A DNA stretch of 12,462 bases from the NCBI GenBank assembly GCA_041657585.1, contig JBBABP010000032.1, positions 1-12,462 of the forward strand, read 5' to 3'. Source of the stretch: JBBABP01 sp041657585. Lineage in GTDB: Bacteria > Patescibacteriota > Gracilibacteria > Absconditabacterales > Absconditicoccaceae. The notes under the pieces are model-generated. The model saw only the letters and a list, made by a program, of their open reading frames with translations. It was not told where the DNA came from and did no database searches. Shown piece after piece: positions 1-10,097 of this stretch (the first letter of the stretch is position 1; each line of letters opens with the position of its first letter). The position numbers were made by a program, and so were the translations under genes.

Positions 1-763
<763 letters not shown>

Positions 764-774
764 ATTTTTTGAAA

Positions 775-803
775 AAAGCAATAAAAACAATTTCCATTGC
801 TTT
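775..803 (+). other. Hairpin just after the 16S gene
   Basis: AAAGCAAT (775-782) pairs with ATTGCTTT (796-803) around a 13-base loop, 12 bases after the 16S end. It could be a processing signal in the rRNA trailer. It is only an 8-bp AT-rich stem, so it may be chance. Confidence 0.35.
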
Positions 804-827
804 ATCTCCTTCTGATATTATTGAAAT

Positions 828-861
828 AAAAAAAATCTGAATTTGCTTTCAGGTTTTTTTT
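828..861. terminator. Bidirectional intrinsic terminator after 16S
   Basis: Eight A plus TCTGAA (828-841) pairs with TTCAGG plus eight T (848-861), giving 14 bp with one T-G wobble and a 6-base loop. The hairpin has an A run on one side and a T run on the other, so it can end transcription from either direction. Placed 65 bases after the 16S, it should end the rRNA transcript. Confidence 0.8.
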
Positions 862-1137
862 GTTGTTTGAAATTTGGGTGTTGGGTAACGTCTGAGCTTG
901 GTATGATGTATATACAATGTAATAGAAAATAGTCTTAGATTATGTAATTTTACACACATCCAATTTCTGCCACCAGTGGTTGCAGTTTTGTGTTTGATGT
1001 TTTTTCTGCTTTCTTATCTTAAGTGTTAAAATCGTATTAGAAGATGATGATTTTAATATTAAAATCCTAAAAAACAAATAGCATAAATAAACCATATTTG
1101 TTTTTTCAAGAAAATATTTGTATAAATTTAAATAGCT
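862..1137. other. Spacer between twin terminators; possible small RNA, no gene recognised
   Basis: No protein gene, tRNA, 5S, tmRNA, SRP RNA or RNase P signature was recognised on either strand. It holds three copies of one 8-base arm: TTAAAATC (1026-1033), its complement GATTTTAA (1049-1056) and TTAAAATC again (1059-1066). The middle arm can therefore pair with either neighbour, although pairing with the right one leaves a loop of only two bases. There is also a quasi-palindrome TGCCACCAGTGGTTGCA near 968. A minus-strand promoter-like pair at 1080-1109 would give a transcript of about 245 bases ending at the 828-861 hairpin. That transcript is an inference. Confidence 0.3.
1080..1109 (-). 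promoter_or_regulatory. Possible minus-strand promoter inside the spacer
   Basis: On the minus strand TTGAAA (1104-1109) and TATGCT (1080-1085) are 18 bases apart, close to the sigma-70 pattern. It would drive transcription from about 1073 toward the terminator at 828-861. In DNA this AT-rich such matches arise often by chance. Confidence 0.3.
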
Positions 1138-1181
1138 AAAAAAAATCTGAATTAATCACATAGGAATTTCAGGTTTTTTTT
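1138..1181. terminator. Second bidirectional terminator, same arms as the first
   Basis: Eight A plus TCTGAA (1138-1151) pairs with TTCAGG plus eight T (1168-1181), with a 16-base loop. Both arms are identical base for base to those at 828-861, and the match runs on through the following GTTG. It lies 103 bases beyond the stop of the minus-strand MEMO-CapA gene and probably ends that transcript. Nothing else is recognised in 1182-1283. Confidence 0.75.
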
Positions 1182-1283
1182 GTTGTTGAGGAAAATTTAG
1201 CACTGTGTAATAGCTGAAATGGCGTAATTTTTACTTAAGCAAATGTCGCGGAAGCTTCTTGTAAAATATTTAAAGAAAATATT

Positions 1284-2996
1284 CTACCTATAAACGCTGG
1301 AATTGACTGTTCATGTCCAAATATTTATCCTCCCGTCTGATTGATAATCAATGAGAATATATCATCAGATTTTTGTTTCTTTTGAAAAATTTTGATCGAA
1401 AAGAAAATTTCATAAGCTATAAATTATTGGTTTGCCTTTGTATATTTCGATGTCTTGGATGACGTGAGGATGATGTCATATAATCACGTCGGCTCAACAA
1501 TCTATGAGATTTTTTCAAAGATTTTCTTGGATGGCATTGTGTTTGTTTTGATATTCAATTCATCGATGGACAGAAACAAAATTGATATATCAATCAGATT
1601 TATATTTTTTTAATATTTTACAATAAGTTTCTAATCAAATATTATTGCCTATAAAATTATAACCGTGTCGTGCATATTTTAAATTACGGATTTTGCCAGT
1701 GAAAATATTATTTTCTTCGGTGGTTCATTTTCCTTTTATATATCAAAAATAATTTATCTGATTGGCTTGTAGTTGTTTTTTTGTTTCGACGAACGCATCT
1801 TTACCTCAGTTTAGACTGTGATTGTTTGTCAAATTAGCGAGGTTGAATCAAATTGTGTTGAGGTATGGTAAAATCTTGTCGCTTGAGCAAAAATTGATTA
1901 ATCATGAAAGAGGTTTGCATATTTTGAGATCACTGACTACTGGAGTTTCCAAATTTAATCAAACGAAATCAATTCAAAAAAGTTTTTTGTGAATATTATT
2001 TTTGGAACTTAACTGGACATCGTTTTGTTGATAAAAGTTTTGGAAATATTTTTTGATTTTATTATCTGTGTTTAAAAAAAACTTTACTCCTCTATCAAAA
2101 ATTAAATCTCCGAAAAAAGCTATAGTTATTCAGTTTTCTTTAGTTTTAAATTTATCGTAAAAAATAAATTGTCTTGATGTATTTCAAGTTCATAATTCTT
2201 TTCAAATTATTTCACTACTTGAATCTCTGTCTATAAGATTGGGATTCTGATTATTTTTTTTGGCTAATTTATTTATCAAATATAGACAGCTTTGACAATC
2301 CACTTCAATTTTTTTGTAATCATTTATATTCAAAGAATTATTCAAAGTGTAGAAAGTTTTTTTGTCGTGCAAAGAAGCGAAATCGTCTTGGACATAATGA
2401 GAAAAATCTACAGATCAAATAAACAAAGTAGTTCAGCCGAAATTATAGTTATTTAAAAATTTTATAAGTTTGTCGATATTTGAAAATTTACTTCAATCCA
2501 AAACTATTGGATATATTTTTGCCTTAGGAAAATATTTATTTATGAATTTGAAATGATTTCACAATCAGTGTTCTTGTGTGGTTAAAACATCTCATTGATT
2601 GGCAAATAAATTATTAAAATCTGAATAAGTATTTTTATTTTTGTTACATTCAGTGAAAATTTTTCATATCAACGATTTTATTTTTACACAATTTCATTTG
2701 AAACAAAGATTATTATTTTCACAGGTTGTTTGTATATTTCACTTTCAAAGATTGAAGTGATTTGGAGAAATTAGAACTATATTTACTGGTCAGATTTTTG
2801 ATATATTTTTTTTAAGATAACTATAAAAATTATCTATTGTGTTTGGTTTAATATCAAAATGTGGGATGATAGCAAAATATTTTGGATGTGGGAAAATATT
2901 CGTTATGGGAAAAACTACTTTAACTAAAGCAAATAGAATTAGGAAAAAGGTGAGAAATGTTATGGTTTGAATTTTTTTTGACGCTTCGCTTGGACA
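1284..2996 (-). CDS. Membrane-anchored MEMO-like / CapA-like phosphoesterase fusion protein
   Basis: 570 residues with TGA read as Gly. Residues 9-29 form one hydrophobic anchor after a basic start (MSKRSVKK). Residues about 75-285 resemble the MEMO / AmmeMemoRadiSam protein B family, seen as SPNHF (His80), EHGLGNH (142-148) and SVDFSHY (Asp197, His200) with LHD at 209-211. From residue 293 the protein is CapA-like, a metallophosphatase-type fold linked to poly-gamma-glutamate synthesis: FFGDLIFDRG (294-303), LTNNH (389-393), GHHPH (507-511) and SLGNFLFDQ (527-535). The glycines of GHHPH and SLGN are TGA codons. The gene starts 82 bases after the DUF3160 stop, so the two are probably co-transcribed. 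No partners of AmmeMemoRadiSam (AMMECR1, radical SAM protein) and no capBC genes are present. The domain calls rest on motifs, the substrate is unknown, and there is no clear ribosome binding site. Confidence 0.85.
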
Positions 2997-3078
2997 TACT
3001 TTTTTTATTGTAATTTTTCCAGCAATTCACTTTAGGATTGTAAAAATAAAATGATTCGTTTTATGTTTTTTTTTGTGA

Positions 3079-5760
3079 TTATTTCGTTTCATCGATAATT
3101 CACTTTAATGGCAAAGATAAAATATCGTTAACTGTTTTTGAAGATAAGCTGTCATAACTATTTTGTCGATCTTGATCTGTAAATCTTCAAGCTGTTTCGC
3201 CTTTAATTGGTTCTCCGTAAAATTCATAATTACTAAACATTGGTCAAACTACTACTCTTGATCAGTTGATGTCGTTAATCATAACTGCCAATAAATATGG
3301 CCTTCAATTTGCTACGTATAATGGACCATATCTTCAAGATGTGAAAATATCTGCAATCAAAGATCATCTAGTTTCTTTTTGTTGTGGTTGTCAGATTAAT
3401 TTTTGTGGAGTTGATATCAAATAAAGATCATTGTAATATAATCTTAATTTTTCAAAATCTTGATCTGATATTTTTTCATTGTTTAATTGTTGAGTTGCTA
3501 TGTTTTTTGTAAATTTTAAGAAATCTTCAAATGCTTTGTAATTATTATCATCAAAAAATTTATTTGTTTCTTGTGTCAAAGAAATTAATTCGTCTATTAA
3601 TTCAATATTTGGCTCAACATATCATTTTGGAACTGGCAATGTTGGCGGGTCAACTCGAATGCTACAATCTCATCATCAACCGCCTCACATTTCTGCGTAA
3701 GCTTGTTTGACATACAACAAAGTGTCATGTTTTAGCTCAGTATAACTTCATAAAAATGTATTTAAAAATTTGTTTAGATATAATTCATCTTGCATAAAAT
3801 ATGGCTCATTTTTGTCTGTTCTAAGAAATAATGTTGATAAAGAATCTAATCGTTTGTGATAAACTGAATTTGTAAAATTAAATTTAGCTACTGTCTCTTT
3901 GCTTTCATTTTTTACTCTGTCGTATCAGTCAATTTGTTTTTGCGTTATTGAGTATTCTTTTTTATTTTTTTCCAATCGCAATTTTGCAAATTTTGTAGTA
4001 ACTGGAAGATTTAATAAATTATCTGCAATCATTAATGGACTTTCAACTCGTGGTTTATATTCAAATTCTTTTTCCGCTTCTCCAGCAGTAAATTGATCAA
4101 ACAATCGTGAATCAATTGTGAATTTTTCTCAGAAAAAAACAAATCAAGCAGTTTCATCTTTTGCTTTAGCTTCTGTTGTTCATCAAATTGTTGGTATTTC
4201 ATAAGATGTAGAAATAATTTTTTGTGGTCTTAGTGTAAATAATTTGTCTTGTTCTGTTCAAGAAAATCAATTAATAATATCTCAATCTGATTTCCAATTT
4301 TGGTCAGAAATAAATTTTTTCATATCGTAAATATTTACATCATCATCCTCTCAGATTAATTTTTTTATAAAACCATAAAATGAGTTAAAGTTTGTTAGTT
4401 CTTGATTTTTTATATTGTTTATCATTATCAGTCCAGCTTTTGATATATTGCTGTCTTTAAAATATAATTTTTCTCTCATAAATCGTTTCATTGCCATGAA
4501 ATATGTTTTTAGAAAGCTATCGTTTGTGTAATGTGACCTTGGCTTAAATTGTGTGTAATCTTGCTTGATTTCAAAACTTGAACTTCAAAATTCTTTAGAA
4601 AAAGCCGTCAATAAAACATCGGGCGAATTTGCATTATTTGCCTTAAAAATTTCTTGCAAACTTTCTTTGATGGCTTGAAGATATTTAGTTGGTAGCTGTG
4701 ATTTTATATCATCTAATCTATCAAAAACTAATTTTTGTATTTGTTCGTCAGACAAATCTTCTTGTAAATTACCATAATTTTGATCATTTTTTCATCAATT
4801 TATTTCATCAATTATTTGATTTTGCGGTAGTAACAAAGAATATGGCACTGCTCGATATGCTATCAAAAATTCGTAATATGATTTAATTTCTGTATTGGTT
4901 TCATTTGCGTAAAGATTTGAAAACTTATTAAACATATTTTGTGTGAAACTTACAAACAATTGTCTTCATGTCGTTTCTTCAAAATATTTTAGAGAATTAT
5001 CAAATAATTTGTGATAAATGTGTAGCAACAAATCGCTGGTAATGAAAATTGTGTTGTATGGGTATCTTCTATATTCTATTCATTCTCATCAGATTTTTTC
5101 ATAATTATTTATTCGTTCTTCTGTAAATCCCATTGAAGGATATGATCAGTCTCATTCGTAAGTGATATTATTTATTATTCATGACAAAAATCTTGAATTA
5201 GGCCTCAATGCTAACCGTCAATGATTTTGTAAAAAGTTTTCTTGCTGTTTAGAAAATTTTAATCAAAGTCAGGATCAAATATATTTTGATGTAAGCGTGA
5301 ATTTCGCTCATTCTTTTAGTGTTAGACTTGAAAATGGAATTATTTTGAGGACCTGTTTATTATCACTATTTATAAACTCAAAACCCGTTAATCAAGAATC
5401 GAGACAATTTTTTATGCTTTCTGGGCTTTGTCGTTGCAAATCTTCTTTGGTCATAATTATTTCTTTTGTCCGTTTTTCGTTATATCAATTTATAATGCTT
5501 TCCCAATTATTCATTGAAGAAAGATTCGGTTTGTCCATTTTCCATGTATAAAAATATTTTTGTGTTTTAGCTGTTTGAGAAAATGTGATTGATGGCAATG
5601 TTAATGTAAAATCTTCCATTTCAGGTCAGCTTAAATTATATATTTCTCATGTATCTAAACCTTTAGTATAAATAAAATTATTGATTCTTTCTTTTATATT
5701 GCAACCACACAAAAAACATAAACAAAAAAATCAGAAAATAAGTAGAAAGTGTTTTTTCAT
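3079..5760 (-). CDS. DUF3160 family lipoprotein
   Basis: 893 residues with TGA = Gly. The N-terminus MKKHFLLIFGFFCLCFLCGC is a signal peptide ending in a lipobox-like LCGC, so the mature protein is probably lipid-anchored at Cys20. Residues about 678-704 carry the hallmark HDTLLYVKQAYAEM followed by a run of six glycines and DC; near the C-terminus there is VVVGPMFSNYEFYG followed by a TDQD segment. These match the C-terminal part of the large uncharacterised DUF3160 family, which is usually exported. The six-glycine run mixes TGA, GGC and GGT codons, which supports the glycine reading. It is first in a probable two-gene unit with the MEMO-CapA gene downstream, and a promoter lies upstream at 5798-5825. 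The upstream sequence TTAAAACAAAACATTA has no Shine-Dalgarno site. The function of the family is unknown. Confidence 0.85.
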
Positions 5761-5797
5761 TAATGTTTTGTTTTAATATATTAAAAATACAATTTAT

Positions 5798-5825
5798 ATG
5801 ATATATATTTTTTGATGGCTTTCAA
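5798..5825 (-). promoter_or_regulatory. Promoter for the DUF3160 / MEMO-CapA unit
   Basis: On the minus strand TTGAAA (5820-5825) is followed after 16 bases by TATCAT (5798-5803), placing the start of RNA roughly 30 bases before the ATG at 5760. It lies back to back with the secG promoter in a 188-base divergent spacer. Confidence 0.45.
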
Positions 5826-5881
5826 TAAAAAGATATTAAATATAGCTGATTGAACTTAATTTTTTACATACTTAATTATAT

Positions 5882-5909
5882 TTGAATTTTCATAAGAAAT
5901 TGTTATAAT
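5882..5909 (+). promoter_or_regulatory. Promoter for secG and downstream genes
   Basis: TTGAAT (5882-5887) is followed after 16 bases by a perfect TATAAT (5904-5909). The expected RNA start near 5916 leaves a leader of about 33 bases before the ATG at 5949. This is the best sigma-70 type promoter in the window. Confidence 0.7.
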
Positions 5910-5948
5910 GAAAGTCAAAGTTATTTTTTAAACATAAAAAATTAAATT

Positions 5949-6179
5949 ATGCGTACTGTGTTAATAATTTTGATGATTTTAGCAGGATTGATATTGATTG
6001 GAAGCGTTTTGTTGATGTCTCCAAAGTGATGATTGGGACTTGGAATATGATGAATGTCTGGCGGTTGAGAATATGGAAGTAAAAAATCATTAGAATGAAA
6101 ATTAAAAAATTTTGCTATAGTATCATCAATAATTTTCGTTTTGCTTTGTGTAGCTTTACCTTATGTATCACGTGGTTAA
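5949..6179 (+). CDS. secG: Preprotein translocase subunit SecG
   Basis: 76 residues with TGA = Gly. SecG is the small third subunit of the SecYEG channel that exports proteins across the inner membrane. The sequence has the family's form: a first membrane segment (about residues 4-22), a glycine-rich cytoplasmic loop (PKGGLGLGIGGMSGGG, many of its glycines TGA), then a basic stretch and a second membrane segment (about 55-72). The length is typical of a short SecG. It has its own strong promoter and is followed after three bases by the solute-binding protein gene, so the two are surely co-transcribed. No Shine-Dalgarno site precedes the ATG. Confidence 0.9.
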
Positions 6180-6182
6180 ACC

Positions 6183-8146
6183 ATGTTTAGAAACATCAAA
6201 AAAATTAAAAGCACTTTAAGATATATTTTGTTTATATCTTTGATTTGCTGGATTTTTGTAAGTATATATATAGGTTATCAATATATATGGCATTCTGGTA
6301 ATACAGTAAATCAAAAGTGATGAACTTTTGTAGAATGAATATTTCAAACAACGTCTTTTTTGCCATATTTGAGTAATGATTATCAAAGCAAATTTTATCA
6401 ATGATTTTTGTTTGATAGTTGCAAAAAATATGATTTTACTGATGATAAATATTATGATTCTTTGTGTTTTATAAGCACAGAAGATAATCAAACATATTTT
6501 ATTCAGCTTTGAAAATGATTTATTCGGTCGGATTGAACCCCTGTGAGTATAGATGATGTGTTTTTTACTTATAGTGATGTGGTCCAAAATAATAAACGAA
6601 ATATTCCTGAGCTTAATGTTTATAAAAATTTGAAAATAATAAGAGAAACTGAAGATCAAATTAAAATTACTTTTTCTACAAATTCAAAAGATAATAAATT
6701 GTTTTTTACAAACTATATATTACCAAAACATATATTAGAAAATTATGATATTTCTCAATATAAACAAAAATTTTCAAAACAACCAGTTTATACTAGATGT
6801 GCCAATATTCTTTCACAATCAACAGATCCTAATAGTCTGATTTTTAATTTATTTAATTGTGACAATTCTAGTCTTAATTTTTATCAAATAAAAACTTTAT
6901 GATCTTTTGTTGATTTCAAAAATACTGTTCGAAATTGAAATAATTCAATAGTTGATGCTTATATAGATGAAAATCAATTAAAATGATATATTACAAAGCC
7001 AATACTTACAAATAAAATTATTACATTATTTTTCAATACTCAATCAACAAAATTGCCAGTTAGAACAAGAAGAGTTTTGTGATGATTGATAAAGCATAAT
7101 TGTTATACTTGTGATTATCAGTCGGTTTTTGTGAAAAATAATGATGGATTATTTGATGCTTTTCAATCAACTTGAGCTAATGCAAAAGATTTTTTGAATC
7201 GTAGTTATTCTGAAGATACAGTAATATCAAAAGAAGATCTTGCAGATATAAATGTAAAAACATTGCCATTATCTATAAATGTAAAATGAGAAAATCAAAA
7301 ATTTGTATTCTTTGTAGAAACAGGCAATAATTGGAATATAGATATTAATTTTGATAAATGATATGATAGAATTTCAATTGAAAGTAAATGAAATAGTTTT
7401 TCTCCACAAAATTATAATAAAAAAATTCCCAAAATTCAATATTCAATTTCAACTAAATTAAAAAATTTTAGCACATGACTAAATAAATATATTATATATT
7501 GATATCAAAAAAAAGATAAAAAAACAATAGCATCAATAGATCTTTATAATTTTTTACCTCAACTTTTTTCTTGAGAATTGCAAAATGAAATTCCAAAAAA
7601 CAAAATAAAAATTTTATATTATAATGATTTTTTGTATAATTTCGTTATTCAACAATTAAAATCAATATTTGCATCGTTTCAAATTAATGATTATTTTGAT
7701 TTTATTCAAGTTAATAATCTTGAAGATTTGCAAACTAAACTTTCGAATTGAGATTATGATATATTTTTGACTACAATAGATATGTGACTCAAAAAAGATA
7801 TGACAAACTTATTTAATACTGACCAATCGGCAATCAATCCGTCAAAATATCAAAATCAAAAAATGGTATCTTTTTTGCAACAATATATAAATTCTGATAA
7901 CAAATCAAAATATTTATTTTCTGTCAACGATATTTATGCTAAGAATATGCCATTTGTTATTTTGTGAAATGTCATAAATAAATTAAATATTAAACCAAAA
8001 ATAGCTGAACTTGCTTTTTGAACTTCAGATATCCAACTTTATGAATATAATCGAAGAGAAAAAANNNNNNNNNNATTCACATAGATGGAAAAAGAGTTTG
8101 GGATTTTAAAAACTTTTCAAAATTTATACATGATAATATATATTAA
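6183..8146 (+). CDS. Membrane-tethered solute-binding protein, family 5 (interrupted by N gap)
   Basis: About 653 residues with TGA = Gly, crossing the ten-N gap. Residues about 13-34 are one hydrophobic segment with no lipobox, so the protein is probably held by an N-terminal membrane anchor. Next come GGTFVEGIFQT and, at 116-121, SDGTPV followed by DDVFFTY, the signature of SBP family 5 (peptide/nickel/oligopeptide ABC binding proteins). ILPKHILENY further on also fits that family. The middle and C-terminal parts are rich in Asn, Lys and Tyr and are strongly diverged. No permease or ATPase genes are adjacent. The reading frame before the gap (to 8064) and the one after it (from 8075, ending IHDNIY and TAA) agree only if the true gap is 3n+2 bases. 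With exactly ten bases it would stop at TAG 8082-8084. The family call is good; the ligand is unknown. Confidence 0.8.
8065..8074. other. Assembly gap (ten Ns)
   Basis: A run of ten Ns inside the solute-binding protein gene marks a scaffold join of probably arbitrary length. Frame logic says the missing length should be 3n+2, so ten is unlikely to be the true size. Confidence 0.95.
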
Positions 8147-8157
8147 ATAAATTAAAA

Positions 8158-8256
8158 GATTAAAAAATTAAAACCCACCAAATAAAGAGGCGGGCAGGGA
8201 TTAAAAAATTAAAACCCACCAAATAAAGAGGCGCGCAGGGATTAAAAAATTAAAAC
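8158..8256. repeat. 41-bp tandem repeat, 2.4 copies
   Basis: Copies lie at 8158-8198 and 8199-8239, with a partial third at 8240-8256. The two full copies differ only at 8193 (G) against 8234 (C). The unit is an AT-rich half followed by a GC-rich half (CCCACC...GGCGGG), unlike the AT-rich surroundings. In minus-strand RNA the GC-rich half can fold (CCCGCC with GGUGGG) before a U-rich stretch, like a terminator, but no minus-strand gene lies upstream of it. It fills the spacer between the solute-binding protein and the M50 protease genes. Confidence 0.85.
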
Positions 8257-8293
8257 TTAATAAGAAAGAAAATTTAAAATTTAAAAAAAATTT

Positions 8294-8944
8294 ATGTCTA
8301 TTATTGAAATAATTCAGCTTGCAATAATATTAGCCATATCAATATGAATGCATGAATATGCTCATGCCTATGTTTCTTATCGTCTATGAGATCCAACTCC
8401 AAAACTACAAGGCAGACTTACTCCAAATCCACTTAAACATATAGATCCGATTTGATTTTTGATGATTTTTTTGATACATTTTGGCCGATGAAAGCCAGTT
8501 CAAATAAATCCAATGTATTACAAAAATCCTCGCAAATGAGAACTTATAGTTGCATTGGCGTGACCAGCTATGAATTTGGTTTTGGCTATTATTGGCGTTG
8601 TAATAATAATGATTTATTCGAGAATAATCTGACTTTCAATTAACGGTATTTTTATGAATAACATAGATATTGTAAATTGATTCCGGATTAATTTTTCAAT
8701 CATAAACATAGCTTTAGCTATTTTTAATCTCCTACCAATTCCTCCTTTAGATTGATTTAGACTTATTAAAATGTTTTGGCGAAAGTTGTGAGAAATGATA
8801 GAAAAATATACACTTTATATTTCAATTTTTTTCCTTATTTTCATTCTATGACCATGAAGCTGAATTGTTTGATCTTTTCTTTCATGAGTTAGTACATTTA
8901 TTTTCAATTTATTTTTTCAATTTATTTGATTGATATTTTATTAA
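8294..8944 (+). CDS. Site-2 protease family protein (peptidase M50)
   Basis: 216 residues with TGA = Gly. Peptidase M50 enzymes are membrane zinc proteases that cut transmembrane segments. The zinc-binding motif HEYAH is at residues 20-24 in the first membrane helix. It is followed by RLGDPTPKLQGRLTPNPLKH, an NPMYYKNPRKGE segment and ALAGPAMN, then NLLPIPPLDG with the third zinc ligand Asp153. This arrangement is that of the short, PDZ-lacking M50B type (YwhC-like). Glycines in GMHEYAH, LGDPTP, ALAGP and PPLDG are TGA codons. Several hydrophobic segments follow. All catalytic residues are present, so it should be active; the substrate cannot be told. No Shine-Dalgarno site precedes the ATG. 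Confidence 0.93.
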
Positions 8945-8955
8945 CGAATAAACGG

Positions 8956-9003
8956 GGAATTAGGAAATAGGAATTAGAAATTTGGAATTAGAAATTTGGA
9001 ATT
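8956..9003. repeat. 14-bp tandem repeat upstream of prfA
   Basis: Units of the form GGAATTAGAAATTT occur at 8956-8969 (variant), 8970-8983 and 8984-8997, with a partial at 8998-9003. They occupy the spacer between the M50 gene and prfA. The rest of the spacer (9004-9047) is almost pure A and T, with no clear promoter and no Shine-Dalgarno site. Confidence 0.8.
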
Positions 9004-9047
9004 GGGATTATTCATTATTAATTTTTAATTATTAATTATTTGTTTTT

Positions 9048-10097
9048 ATGTTAGATAAATTAAAATCTATAGAGAAAAAATATCTTGATCTTAGAGAGCA
9101 GATGATGGATTCATCAATTACTTCTGATATGCAAAAATCTATACAAATAAGCAAAGAACTTTCTTCTTTGCAAGTTATTTATGATTTAATTCAAGAGTAC
9201 AAAAAATATTATCAACAATTAAATGAATCTAAAGATATCATCAAAAATGAATCAGATTCTGAAATAATTGAAATGGCAAAAGAAGAAATTAAAGAAGCTG
9301 AACTTAAATTGCAAGATATAGATCAAAAAATAAAGATAGCCCTTCTTCCTACTGATCCTAATGATGAAAAAAATATTTATTTGGAAATTAGGCCGGCTGC
9401 TTGATGAGATGAGGCATGACTTTTTGGAACAGAACTTTTGAAAATGTATTTAGCTTATGCTCAAAAAAAATGACGAAAACCTGAAATAGTAGAACAACAA
9501 ATGACAGATATTGGGGGCGTGAAATTTGTGATGGTGGAAATTTCATGAAAAAATGTTTATTCGCTTATGAAATTTGAAAGTTGAGTTCATAGAGTTCAAA
9601 GAATACCAGAAACAGAATCAAATGGTAGAGTGCATACTTCGACAGTTACTGTCGCAATTATGCCAGAAGTTGATGATGTAAATATTCAGATTGACCCAAA
9701 AGATATTCAAATGGATACCTATGCTGCATCTTCTGCATGATGACAAAATGCAAATAAAAAACCAACTTGAATAATTGTAGATATTTGAGATTCCAAATCT
9801 CAATTAAAAAACAAAGAAAAGGCATTCGGTGTATTGAAAGCTAAACTTTATCAATTAGAAATGGACAAACAACAAAAGGAACAAAAAGATTTAAGATTAA
9901 ATCAGGTTTGAAGTTGAGATAGATCAGAAAAAATTAGGACATATAATATTCCTCAAGATAGAATTACAGATCATCGCATTCATGTTTCTTGGCCAAACTT
10001 ACCTAATATCTTGGCGTGAAATTTGGATGAGATTATGGATAAAATGGTTTTGGAAAATCAAACAAAATTACTTGAAGTGTCGATGGAAAAAAATTAG
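9048..10097 (+). CDS. prfA: Peptide chain release factor 1 (RF1)
   Basis: 349 residues with TGA = Gly. RF1 ends translation at UAA and UAG. The N-terminal coiled-coil region is followed by AAGGDEAGLF (about 118-127), the HRVQR segment, the stop-codon reading motif PxT as PET at 187-189 (RF2 would have SPF), and the catalytic GGQ at 231-233. Both glycines of GGQ are TGA codons. GSGDRSEKIRTYN and DHRIHVSW follow as in the family. Unusual: between GGQ and PTGI there are five residues (NANKK) where E. coli RF1 has fourteen (HVNTTDSAIRITHL), an in-frame loss of nine. The total length (349 against 360) agrees with that loss. The rest of the frame is intact, so the protein is probably functional. 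An RF1 reading only UAA and UAG fits a genome that has reassigned UGA. Confidence 0.96.

Noticed and set aside
940..1095. 51-residue minus-strand open frame in the terminator-bounded spacer
   Set aside because: Composition is not convincing, there are no TGA glycines and no recognised motif, and its ATG lies within the possible promoter.
862..1283. A tRNA, 5S, tmRNA, SRP RNA or RNase P gene after 16S
   Set aside because: None of the diagnostic cores was found; a GAGGAAAA near 1187 recalls RNase P, but the rest does not match.
3899..5551. Plus-strand open frames of 65-84 residues
   Set aside because: They are shadows of the DUF3160 gene on the minus strand.
6216..6659. 147-residue minus-strand open frame
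   Set aside because: It is a shadow of the solute-binding protein gene, whose SDGTPV motif is on the plus strand.
8158..8256. 41-bp repeat as a plus-strand terminator for the solute-binding protein gene
   Set aside because: On the plus strand the hairpin has an A-C mismatch and is followed by GATTAAAAAATT, not a T run.
8452..8643. 63-residue plus-strand open frame
   Set aside because: It is out of frame with the M50 protease, which has all its catalytic motifs.
9618..9803. 61-residue minus-strand open frame
   Set aside because: It is a shadow of prfA domains 2 and 3.
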